This document shows, piece after piece, positions 23,183 to 34,465 of a DNA stretch of 64,000 bases. How positions within the stretch are numbered: the stretch's first letter is position 1; every line of letters starts with the position of its first letter. Where the stretch lies: the NCBI GenBank assembly GCA_000697355.1, contig JNEN01000812.1, positions 17,217-81,216 of the forward strand. Reading direction: 5' to 3'. Source of the DNA: Syncephalastrum monosporum B8922. Taxonomy: Eukaryota > Mucoromycota > Mucoromycetes > Mucorales > Syncephalastraceae. The notes under the pieces were generated by a model that saw only the letters and a list, made by a program, of their open reading frames with translations, was not told the DNA's origin and ran no database searches. The position numbers and the translations under genes were made by a program.

Positions 23183-24343
23183 GTTTTCGCTGTAAAGGCA
23201 CAATGAAGTGAAGACGGTGGTTTTCTTTCGAGGTATTTATAGGTAAGGGTGTGCGTGGGTAACACTCTCCGTGACCTGTCAAGATCCGTACTCTAAAGAT
23301 AACAAATGCAGACATACATCATAGATATGGGTAGAGACGAATTCAGTCGGTTGAGGATATAAAAGGAAGATATGGATAGGGTCTGCCACATGATCATCCC
23401 ACCCAATTCGCCCATATTATCCCACACACGATATGCCTGAGAAAAGCATTTTTATGTATCATCGTGCCGTCAAATTTATCTAATCTCGCCATGCTATATT
23501 AAAGGCAGTGCATGTCAACAAACACATGTCTACGTAAACATAGCTACCCATTGTATTTCTCTTTCCCAAAGATATATTAACGCTTCTCTCCTTCAAATGA
23601 TAGCTTTCTGATCCAGCTCATATTTTATCCTGCAGATATGCAAGAGCGGAAGTATTTTCCAAAAACTGCAACGCATCTTCGCACAAACCACAGGGTGATA
23701 AGTAAATCGAAGCGATCGCACTCTGTCTCTTATCTCCACCGTGTCAACCTTTTTTGAAAAAGAGCTCATTCTTTTGTCCGTGCCATTTCCATATTCGCTT
23801 CATCCAGGTCATGACCCTCGCTACAAAGCTGTTGCTTATTGAAGTAGAGTGATATTCTCTGCGTGTTACCAACAGGGTAGGGTGTGTCTCTTTATGTATA
23901 CTGTGTGAATTTCGCAGTGTATTAGCGCTGAGAACCATCTCGGAGACACCGTTTTACGCGAGATTGGTAAGCTTAAATCGCGTAGCCAGCAGCGCATACC
24001 GGGGTTTTCTCAAGGGAAATACGTCCGAAGAGAAATAGAAAGGTACCACAGATCAGGCCATTGGCTGCGAGAAGAATACACGCGGACCCGGTTAAATGTG
24101 AATTAAAGTATTCATCCCCCATGCTATCTGTTATCACTCGATATATAGAATGCCAAATACGCCTAGTTCCGAGCCTTGATATGGATGTAACCGTAGTTTT
24201 AACATGGGTGATACACATATCAAATCACAAAGGCTAGAATGCAACGTGACTCAATAACAGTAATATCTATCAAACAATGTGCCGCCATGGATGGCGAGGA
24301 TGGCTGGGTGCCTGGATGGGTTATTTCTTTTCTGTACCATTTT

Positions 24344-24396
<53 letters not shown>

Positions 24397-24778
24397 CTGT
24401 CCTCCTGACTATTCACACACTCAAATAATAAATCCCACACTTTCCGATGGATGGGAAACAGCTTGGCGTGATCCGGCCGCTCGGTGGATGCCTGTGCGAC
24501 GGAACTATGCTTTGTAGCTCCTCGGTGTAACCGCGGACATGGCTTGGACTTCGATGACAAGGTATGACAGAGATCCAATCTGCATTTGCTTCAAACACCC
24601 TGACAAAATCTCAAATAGTATAAGGACATGGTTTATTCTGACACGACATAAATGATATGCTGTATGGAAACGACCCACTTTCAATGTGCTAGGGTAGTGA
24701 AATTGTGTTTCAGAAAAAAGATATATAAAATGTGATATGCAAAAATAAAGAGAAGAATAAAAAAAAAAGTGCGCCGCT
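23183..24778. other. Intergenic, 1.6 kb, with long T tract
   Basis: Promoter side of the Dal5-like permease and 3' flank of the ABCC gene. Apart from the 49-nt T run no feature is supported. Confidence 0.5.
24346..24394. repeat. 49-nt uninterrupted T tract
   Basis: A pure T run on plus (A run on minus), about 385 bp beyond the ABCC stop codon. It could be the tail of a decayed retroposed sequence or a slippage product. Assembly length is unreliable at such tracts. Confidence 0.85.
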
Positions 24779-27700
24779 CTATTGCGATGAGTTGTGCTTC
24801 GCGGTCGCGATGGCAAGCAGTTCAGGGTATTCACCACTGCGTTCGCACATGGAGCGGAACACACCACCTTCGCGCGTCATGAGCGTGTAGGGTGTGTCGA
24901 ATTCGACGAGCTTGCCGTGGTCGAGTACCAGGATGCGGTCATAGTCCGCCACGGTGCGGATGCGGTGAGCAATCACAAGCAGAGCCGAGTCGTGGAATTC
25001 TTCGCGGATTGTCTGCTGGATCTTGTGGTCTGTGTCAAAGTCGACGGACGAAGTGGCTTCATCTAGTACGATCAGAGTCGATTTCTTGATCAGGGCACGG
25101 GCGAGCGCAATCAATTGTCGCTGGCCTTGGGACCAGTTATTGCCGTTTTCAGACACAGGTGCATCCAGCGTAATGTCCTGGGCATCGCTGTCAACCAAGT
25201 GGGATCTCTTGAGCGCAGCCCACATGGCTGCATCGTCGTATTGGTCGAACGGATCCAGGTTGCTGCGGAGCGTGCCTGAAAAGAGAACAGGGTCCTGTGG
25301 GATGATCGTCAGGCGCGACCGGAGGTCCTCCAGGCCGATGGTGCCAATATCGACACCATCGATTATGATGCGGCCGCTCGTGGGTTCCATGAAACGGAAG
25401 ATGGACAGCGCTAAGGTAGACTTGCCAGAGCCAGTGCGACCGACGATACCCACCTTTTCGCGCGGCTTGACCTCGAAGGAGACGTCGCGCAGCACAGGCG
25501 GGTTCTCAGGGGCATATTGCATGACCAGATTCTCCACCTTGACGGCGCCCGACTCTGGCCAGCTCGGCGGTGGGCAGGTCTCCGGGATATGTACCGGCGG
25601 CTCCTCATCGATGGTAAGGTACTCGTGCACACGTTCAACGGCGTTCTAATGGATATACATGAATATTTCGCTCTCTCTCTCTCTCTCCACCCTTCCTAAT
25701 CATGAGAGACATACCAAATTCATTTCGTTGACGGCATACATGCGAATAACCCACAGGACGTGGTGCGTGAACGTCAGCGCATAGCTCAGCGAAAGACCCG
25801 CCAAACCGGGGTCGACCCAGTCGCGGGACATGACCAAGACAAAACCGGTACAGAAGCCGACAAAAGCACCGAGCGTTTCCACGCGTGCGTGCAGCCATCG
25901 ATTGGTAGCCCACATCCAGATGAAGGGGCGGTTGTTGGTATCGACGCGGTCGTAGTTTTCGTTGAGGAAACGCTGCTGGCAGCCGTAGGCACGAATGGTC
26001 ATCACGCCGTTGACGCTCTCGTTGAATTGCACGTAAATCGGGCTGCGCGTCACTGAGTTAAGACGCTTCAGATCACGCGACGTCGCCAAGTAGTACGAGC
26101 CAATGAGCCAGTACAGGATCGCAATGATGACACCAGGCACCACAAACGTGGGCGTGATGACGGTGACAAGCACAATGACGCAGAACATGTTGACGATCGA
26201 AAACAACAGGAACGACAACGTAGGCGCGATGGCTTGGTCGATGGTCTCCATGTCAGACGAGAAGCGATTCACTATGCGGCCGATCGGGGTCGTGTCATAG
26301 AAACGCACCTTGGCGCGCAAGATCTTCTCGAGTAGCTGAGCGTGGATGCGCCGAGAAGCGTTCAGCGAGCCGATGAACAGGATGAGCGAACGCAGAGATG
26401 ACATGATCAACGCAACGACACCAATCAAAAAGTATATGATGAGATAGTACTTGACGTCCACCTCCTGCTTGGCCATGATATCCGCGAACGGGCGCAGGTA
26501 CGTGATGCCGAACATGCCGAGCTCACTGGTGCCCGAGGTCGTCGTCGCAAAGGCACCCACGCTGTCTGATGGAGCCTTGTCACTGTACGCAGCTGCCCAC
26601 ACCTTGATCCAGTAGTCTTGGCCGAGCACGATACCTTGCGTGGCTGCAAACAAAATCACCACCAAAATCCAGAACAGCCAGCCGCCCGAGGCGCTCAGGT
26701 ACGTCTGGTACACCGACCAGGACACGCTGCCTTCCGCGCGCTCTTCCTCCTTGGTAAGCTTGCCCGCGCCGTCTTGCTGCTTTTTCTGGAGCTTCTTGGG
26801 CACGGTCGGGATGGGACCATCCGTGACGGCCTCTTCCTTTTCGTCCGAACGCTGTTCTTCGGCGCGCGCGAGCTCATCGCCCAGGACACCGCTCTTGACC
26901 ATCGCGCGTGGCTCACCCGCAGCCTTAACCTCGCCATCGCTCATCAGGACCACGTACGCCGCGCCCTTGATGCACAGGCCGACGTGGTGCGTCACCAGGA
27001 TCACAGTGCGGTCGCGCATCAGCGGGCCAGTCAGACAAAACTCGTACAAGTGCTTGGCCGTGTGAGCGTCCACGGCGCTCAGGCAGTCGTCAAAGATCAC
27101 CGTTGTAGCCTGCGAATACACAGCACGTGCGATAGCCACTCTGTAACAAGGCGTGGCATGTCAGTGCTCACATCTCTCTTTTTGTCAACCCCCCGGGGGG
27201 GCCTCATGCGCTTTGCTTACCTTTGCTTCTGACCACCACTGAGTGTGATGCCTTTCTCGCCGACTTCGGTCGAATCGCCAAACTCGAGGATCTCGAGATC
27301 GCGCGTCAGGGCCGTCATGTAGAGCACCTGCTCGTAGCGATCTTCATCGAAGGGCAAGCCAAACAGAATATTGTCGCGGATGCTGCAGTTTTGAAGCCAG
27401 GCCGTCTGGGCGACATAGGCAATGCCAGACACGGCGCCGCCGAGAGGGCTGGTGCGGTTGGGAATAATGCGCGGAAGCGCAACGGCACCGCTTACACAAT
27501 GGGTTTCACCCAACAGACTCGAGATTAAGGTCGTCTTGCCAGAGCCGGTCGAGCCACACACGATGGAAAGCTTGTTGCGCGGGAACGACAGATTGAGGTT
27601 CTTAAGCGCGAGCTTGGGAGACTGGCCGGGCTCTGCAGAGGGCTTGTCCCAACTAAACGAGGCGTTGTCGACGAAACCAATGTAGGGTCGGTCGGCGGAC

Positions 27701-29926
27701 GTCGGCTCAGGCGGCAGCTCAACCTCGTCCTCATCAAGGAAGTTCTCGATACGCTTAATGGCGACATTAGCTTGGAGCAAAAACGAAATCAGCATCGGCA
27801 GTTCGTCGAGCGCGGCGCGGAAGGTATAGAACAGGGCCAACGCGGTAAAGGCCGTCGAGGCGGTGAGGTCGTTGTGGAGGGTGTAAACATAGAAAACGGT
27901 GGCCATGATCAAAATAGGAATCATAAACCAGGTGTTGCCCATGTGCATAAACATGAACAGTCGGCCGCGGATGGCCTTCAGCTCATTCTGACGCGCGTCG
28001 GTCACGCGCTTACGGAATTCCTTTTCCCAAGCAAAGAACTTGACAACCCGGATGGCTGACAAAAGTTCATTGACAGTCTTAATACGTTTGTCGGTCGCGG
28101 TCATGACCTCGTTGTGCTTCTTTTCGAACTTTTGGCTGACAAAGAACGTGAGAGGCTGAGTCAAAACCATGACCAAGACACCCCACAGAGCAGCCATGCC
28201 CAACAGCTCATAAAGACACCAGATGCTGATGCCGATCTGGACAGGGTAAGAATAAACGTAGAAGACATAAGCCGTGATTTCACCGAGCTTCTGCGCATCC
28301 ACCGACAGCAAGTTGTTAACATTCGTCTTTGTCTTCTGCTCGTCGGAGGGAGCGTCGTCCTTGGGCGCAGAGGCGGTGTCACGGCGTCGAAGAGACTTGC
28401 TAAAGACTTCACCAATCACGATGGCTTGGACGCGGATACCGAGTGTGCGGCCGATGTACAATGCCTGCTGCATCGACAGCGACTGGAGGACGTTGGTCAA
28501 AAAGAGGCCCAAAACGAACAGGAAAGCAGCCGAAGAGGGCAGGGCGCGATAGTCGGGGTCATTTTCAATGTACTTGACAATCTTGTTCAGGAACAACGGA
28601 GGCCCAAAGATACCCACTGAATGAACACCATCAGTAACGCGCCCAGTATGATTCCTATTCACACATTACCGCTCCACACCATGCTGTACAAGAACATCTT
28701 GAACAGGGGCCATTGGAAAGTCTTGAGGATGGACCATGTCATGCTGGGCGTCTTGACCTTGCGATAGGAGCTCAAGACGTTCTTGGCCCGGTTTTCCGAA
28801 GGAAGCTCGAGCAGATCCTTGTCATTCAGGGTCCGCTTGTAGCCCTCGATCATCATAGGACGAACCCAGGAGAACATGAATTGCGAGTAGAGCGACGCCC
28901 AATTTTCACCAGATAACTCACGGCCCTATGAGAAACGGTAAGAGATGCTGCATAGGGCGGGTCAACAAATTCAATAGAACGTACCGACTCGGTGATGATG
29001 GGGTCCTTGGATGCGTTGCGTGCTTCATTGATAATCAGCACGATGAGAGCAAGGGTGATGGAAGTGGTCCAGAGTGAGATGGCGTATCCGGTGGTGATGG
29101 ACTCGGTAAAGTGCGTCATGTAGTATGAGTGCAAGTCGACCAAACCGACGAAGAACACGACAAAGTAGAAGAAATTGAGACGGTACGCGATTTCGTTCGT
29201 AACGAGTTTGGATCGGGTAGCCAGCACAAGGTTAGCGAGGGTGAGCAGGGAGGCAACGCCCTAACGGAGATGTCAGCATACACGGACTCAGAACAGCCAA
29301 AACGAAGAGAGAACGTGATTTACCCAGAAAGTAGCCTGTGCAGCGTACGCTAGCGTTAGGCTTGCAATGGATCCCTCGACGGGCGCATCAAAATCGTAGG
29401 TGTCTTTCTTGATATGCACCAAAGCGTTCACGTAGAAGCCGAGTTGGACGACCGAGACAAAGCGCACGACATTAAAGAACGTCCAGCGGGGCGCTTGCTC
29501 GGAGAAGCTGGGAGAAACAGTGTTTTGGGAAGACGAGTCGTCGGCCTCGTCGTCGTCTTCTTGTTCAGCGGCTGTGGTGGGCAGCGTCGATTGGGTCGAG
29601 CCGTAGCCTCCAAAGGCGGGCTGGCTGGTCTTCAAGGGAGTATAGACCGACGACGAAGCACGGCGCCATTGCCACACCTTTCGAGCAATCGCAACAAGCC
29701 CCCACAGCAATGTCAATGCCGGAATGAGGCCATCGATAGCCCTATATATAGGAGGTATATAAGTCAAAATGGAGGTAGGAGTAGCCCAGTGCTTGCTTAC
29801 GTCTCACGAAAGCACGGTGCGAAATCGTCGCCAATCCACCAATTCTGTTATCAAACTGCGTCAGAAAATGTTTACTTGTTTATGATACACAGCCTCCATG
29901 CTTACGGATGTGCTACAATTAAGCAT
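24779..29926 (-). CDS. ABCC (MRP) full-length ABC transporter
   Basis: Eight exons: 29926-29906, 29844-29801, 29741-29324, 29260-28985, 28925-28670, 28616-27221, 27140-25715 and 25645-24779, giving about 1567 residues. A 21-nt first exon encodes MLNCSTS; exon 2 gives NWWIGDDFAPCFRE, which fits the short N-terminal segment before TMD0 in fungal ABCC proteins. The order is TMD0, TMD1, NBD1, TMD2, NBD2. NBD1 has GSTGSGKTTL, LSGGQKQR and VIFDDCLSAVD. NBD2 has GRTGSGKSTL, the divergent signature WSQGQRQ and LIVLDEATSSVD. This resembles yeast Ybt1/Ycf1-type vacuolar pumps exporting glutathione conjugates or organic anions. Substrate and membrane are inferred from family. Intron 6 contains a C6G7 palindrome. 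Confidence 0.94.
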
Positions 29927-32041
29927 GTTCGTCTTTCCGCCTTTTATGAGTCCAGTACAGAAAACAAAAAGTGTACTTTGTCAAAAAAATGCACCGATCG
30001 CTCAAACGATAAAGAGGAAGGGAAAAGACAAGTTTGCTGCGGCGGGCCAAAGGGGTCAATTATTTTTTTTTTTTTTTTTTTTTTTTTTTGTCTTTTTTGA
30101 GAACCGACATTTAACTTAATCGCGCGCGCTCTCTTCCCCCCGGGCCCGACATTATACTGTGGAACCCTCTATTGACAGAAAAGGCGAAAAACGGCCAATG
30201 CGGAAAGCAATGCGAATACTCCGCCACCTTTCGACACTAGAGAACTTGGCTTGTCTGCCGCAGCATATGCATCTGAGCCCTGCAGTCCTATCAGTCCGCA
30301 CATCGCAGATCCAGCGCATGGCTTTGCCGGGGATGGGTCCGTTTTATCAAACTCATTCAACCTTCCACAAGCATCCAAAAGGTGGGCGATAAGGCATATT
30401 CCGCTTGTTTCATGTCATAAGAACTCAATGGTCAATTGCCGCTTGAGTGCCATTGTCCGGGAACCCGGAAGGATGTGTAATGATAGACTTTGTCCCCGCA
30501 TCATTCGCGTGATGTTCACGACCTCATGTGGTTTACCCTATATTTGCTTGATAGTTCTGTTTGATTTCGATGATTGACTTATCGACGCTGCTTTGGACGG
30601 AAAATACTTTCGAGTGCAATGAGCTGATGTTAATGCTCACCCGCATCTGCTTGCTTTTCGTTGTCTCTTTGTGCGGAGTATCCTGCTTAATTTTTTTTTT
30701 TACATTCAATTAGAAATAGTCAACTTACCATCTGCAACTTCCGCACAGGCCACCTCAATCGATTTGATCCTCCGCAACGAGTTACACACGACCACAGATA
30801 CTCATCCACCCAGTGAGCGTTTCCATTGTTTACTTGGGGAACACAAGACAACGCACTTGTGGAACAAATAAAGACCTTCTATAAGACGGTATCGTATCTA
30901 GATTTCACCTCTTGTGCTATAGGTTGATTACCCTTCATATGTCTATTATTGTTGCAGCATACGTTGTAGATAGCGTGAAAGATGGTGGCGACGACAGTAG
31001 CAGGTCTTAAACTGATATGAAGTGGCTGAAGCGATGTGAATAAAACAGTCTATCTATGCTGCAACCCAGTTATTGCCTGGCAAGCTAAACGCAAGAGATA
31101 TGGGAGCACTCTCATTAGATACAGTACTGTACATACAGAGTACACGTTGATATGGTTGTTCCTTCGGCGGTCTCAGTAGTCCTAGTAGCATAAACGCTAG
31201 CAGCGTCACTCTGCCTCAAAAGACTAACGCCATATGATACAAAGAGTAGTCGTTGCAGTATTCGACAAGTTGTTAAGCACTGTATCTAGATTTTGGCTCT
31301 TTCTATAGGGAAATTTCGCGTTCACTACAGTCAATGACGTAGAACCGGAAATGGTACATATCCTGCCAGTCACTATCTCAGCGGATGCATATCTCCCCTA
31401 TGCAAGCCGCATGGTGCTTCAGTCTTTGATCAATATAGATACTTTATACTATTATTTATTGTATCGTAAGCACAAGTATACCATGCAGCACCAGCACCAC
31501 ATCATCAATTTAAGGTTGATAGACCAGGTGTTAAACACCCTCCAGGCACAGGTCACTTTAGGACGTCGTGGACAAAAACAACTATAGCAAAAAGAAAATG
31601 GAGCAGTTAAGACATCGCTGTGGTTAGAGTTACAGCAAATTTATTCTCCTGCACGTGTCTCTCGACATGGGCCAGACAAAACTAGTGGTGGGGCGGCCAT
31701 AGTCTATCGGCATATATACACGACACTCACCATAGAAGGACACAATCTCGGGCACTGATAATAATGTAGTTAGAATATACACGTCAAAAGCGCTTGAGCC
31801 TATTCTGCACAGAGTACATGGCCCTTGTGAGCTTTGGCGAGAAAGGATGCATGTTTCAGTGCTCTTTTGTGGAGTGACAGTTGGTAATAAAAGTGGTAAG
31901 ACGTCGCTGCAAGCGACTCTGAATGTAAGTGATGGACTCAACCAATCAAAAACCGATAGGGACGGGGGAAAAAGTTCCGATCAAGGCAGCGGCAGCTCAT
32001 ATTTTCGGTTTTCCTTTCTTTCTTTTACTGTACCGACAACC
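29927..32041. other. Intergenic, 2.1 kb, no supported gene
   Basis: A 27-nt T run lies at 30063-30089. Short frames, for example at 31351-31587 on plus and 31630-31941 on minus, have no motifs. The segment separates two divergent genes and could hold both promoters. Confidence 0.45.
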
Positions 32042-33682
32042 ATGAGTACACGGTCCAAAAGTATTCTATCATTCACCCACTATAAATCTCTCGGTGTGCT
32101 CTCTCCAGAACAGACATTTTTGAGCTCTTTTCCTGATACAGCCTCGCTCAAACTGAGCGGCCGTATTCTCGATTTTACGAACGATATGCTCGGTGACGCG
32201 TCCCACCTCCTTAAACCTGCTTCAGGTGATCTTGTCAACAGAACACCCGAACAGGACACCGGTACGTTTTTTTTTCTTCTTTTTGGATGACGCCTGTATT
32301 GAATACAGATACTTTTGCATATATTTTGGAAAGACGGCAATCATGACGGATGGCAAAGCGCGCGCCACACGAACGAAGCCTGGTACACAACTATTCCAGT
32401 GGCGGCCTCCTTCTCGTACAGTTTATTCTTACACCCGTGTAACCTTTTCCACTAGGGTCGAAATCGGCCTCGGCGCGTCCACCTGTATTGTCGGCCTAGA
32501 TATCGATACGCGTTCCTACTTTGAGAGTGCGCCTACCAGCGTTCAGGTGTTGGCACTACCGGTGGGTTCCCACCTTAGCATGATACCGCCAGAAGTAAAT
32601 AACAGCACATGCACACATATTATCTTGTACGTAAGGTCAATCCTCATTTTTAGCTTGTATTCAGTACGAGGAGCTCTTGCCTGACGTTCCGCTCAAGCCC
32701 AATTCACACAATCTGTATCAAATCGACTGCAGTAACGGCAAGACGTACAGTGCTATTAAAGTGATTGTCTCGCCACCTTCCTTGGGCGGGTTGGTACGTT
32801 GCGAATGATGGGAAAAAAGGAAAGAAAAAGCAGCGTCGATTGGCAGTAACCGGATAGATTAGGCAAGGGTGAGGTGTTTCGGTAACATCTCGTGCGTATG
32901 GCCCTCAGCTATTCCTAAAAACAAAAGGCTCAACCTTGCGGATGCATTGACGGGCGCTCGCATCGTCGACTTTTCCGACCCACAGTGCGCTAATAACCCT
33001 AACATCCTCTTGTCCACGAGTGAAAGCATGTAAGTGGCTTTATTCTGTGCGGACCTGCTACATAAATGGCTCATAGAAGCAAATCACTCTCTAGGGATGA
33101 CGGTTGGCTCACCCCTCGCTCGCGAACACAAGCCCGCAATGATTTTGTTGTCATTCAGCTTGGCACCACTGGGACAATCGAAGAAGTCACAGTTGATGTG
33201 GAGCACTTTGAAGGTAGATATGAGAACGAGGATAGATGACAAGGTGATGGACTCGGTATACACTATAGGATGTGCAGCTCCTCGGATTTCTGTCGATGGA
33301 TGTCGTAGTGTGGAGGTAATGGCTTGTTTTTTTGATACAGTAAGTCTTTGTTAAATTAACCTGAGTAAAAAGGAGATTCCTTCGAGAGATCCCAACTGCA
33401 GTGCATGGGAGCCGCTGCTGACCACAGAAAGAATCACATCAAGCGATATTCAGACATTTACGGTCAGGAAGACCGACCAGGTCTATACACATGTTCGCCT
33501 GACGTTGCATCCTGGTAAACAAAATAAAGAGACGAAGTATTGGCCGTTCTCTGACAAGATACCCAGATGGAGGCATCCAACAACTTTGTATTATGGGTTT
33601 ACCTGAGGGATGTCGACGCACCAGTATGTCCGGCCATGACCGTGGAATCCATACAGCCAGAAAGCGAATTGGTGGTATGTAG
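32042..33682 (+). CDS. DAL2: Allantoicase
   Basis: Nine exons: 32042-32261, 32334-32382, 32456-32594, 32665-32793, 32863-33029, 33095-33213, 33269-33315, 33373-33514 and 33567-33682, giving about 375 residues. The two homologous beta-jellyroll repeats are clear. The first has LSGRILDFTNDML, DGWQSARHTNEAWVEIGLG and ARVRCFGNIS. The second has LTGARIVDFSDPQ, DDGWLTPRSR, GTIEEVTVDVEHFEG, PRISVDGC and THVRLTLHPDGGIQQLCIMG. Allantoicase hydrolyses allantoate to ureidoglycolate and urea in purine catabolism. The end is uncertain: a strong donor (GTATGT) lies at 33675, and splicing on through 33728-33778 into 33840-34206 keeps the frame, so a C-terminal extension is possible. Confidence 0.88.
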
Positions 33683-33839
33683 CAAACCAATCATTATATC
33701 CCTTTTTTTTTTTTACATTTAAGCTGTCGATAGGAAACCAATGGAGGTTAAGACAGACAGCCAGAAAGTTCACATCAGGCCGCCGTAGGTGCATTGTAAC
33801 AGTATCCTAACACTAGTAGTAAATCTTACCTGTGAGCAG

Positions 33840-34206
33840 AAGCACTCTCGGACGTCAGTGAAACTGAAGATACATCGTCTTCTCAAGGAACTGAGTGGTC
33901 TAGAAGCCCAAGCGAGTACAGTCACGAACAGGATCGTTTCAACGCATATAGAGCTCGAATGTACGACGGATATGACAACAACCCCGAACCAGAAGAGCAG
34001 TCAGACGTAGAAATGCTGTCTGACCCAGCACGGTATGTTTGACAGAAATCGCTTTGCAAAGTAAAGGCTAACGAGCTATGTACAGGTCGCCCGCCGTGAC
34101 TACTGCAAGGAAAAGTATGGGAAAACGTCGCGGAGCAACGCGTCAAGAGGAAGCACCCAAAAGAACTGGTCGGAAGACGATGCGAAGCAAAGGAAGAAAA
34201 AATTGA
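33840..34206 (+). CDS. Two spliced 3' exons of uncertain parent gene
   Basis: Exon 33840-34032 (acceptor GAGCAG with a CTAAC branch 25-30 nt upstream) joins exon 34086-34206 (donor GTATGT, acceptor TGTACAG) and stops at 34204. The product is hydrophilic: an acidic, Ser-rich part (SDVSETEDTSSSQGTE, NPEPEEQSDVEMLSD) followed by a basic tail (GKRRGATRQEE, KRTGRKTMRSKGRKN). The upstream link is unclear. One path continues the allantoicase frame through a 51-nt exon; another starts from a second open frame in the last allantoicase exon. It looks nuclear or nucleic-acid binding, but I recognise no family. Confidence 0.45.
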
Positions 34207-34465
34207 TTCTCTCTTCATAGTGTACTGTATCTATACCCTTAGAATATATATCCCCTGATAAAAGGATCGACTGTCTCATGTTAGGGACCCTATTATCCGT
34301 GACATTGGCTGCATATGCACAACCAACCTTGTTTATTAAGGACGACTTAACGAAAGAAAAGGTCATGCGTAATGTTTTGATCTCAGCGAATCACAGCAGC
34401 GACAAAGCGGATCGATTTTATCTGGACGCTCTTTTTACTTGTCCCGATACATACACATACAGACC

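Noticed and set aside
31351..31941. Short frames on both strands upstream of allantoicase
   Set aside because: No motif, poor start contexts and no matching splice sites; treated as non-coding flank.
33567..33675. Second open frame MEASNNFVLWVYLRD in the last allantoicase exon
   Set aside because: The alternative frame completes the conserved PDGGI...LCIMG strand of allantoicase, so this reading is probably coincidental; mentioned only in the 3'-end finding.
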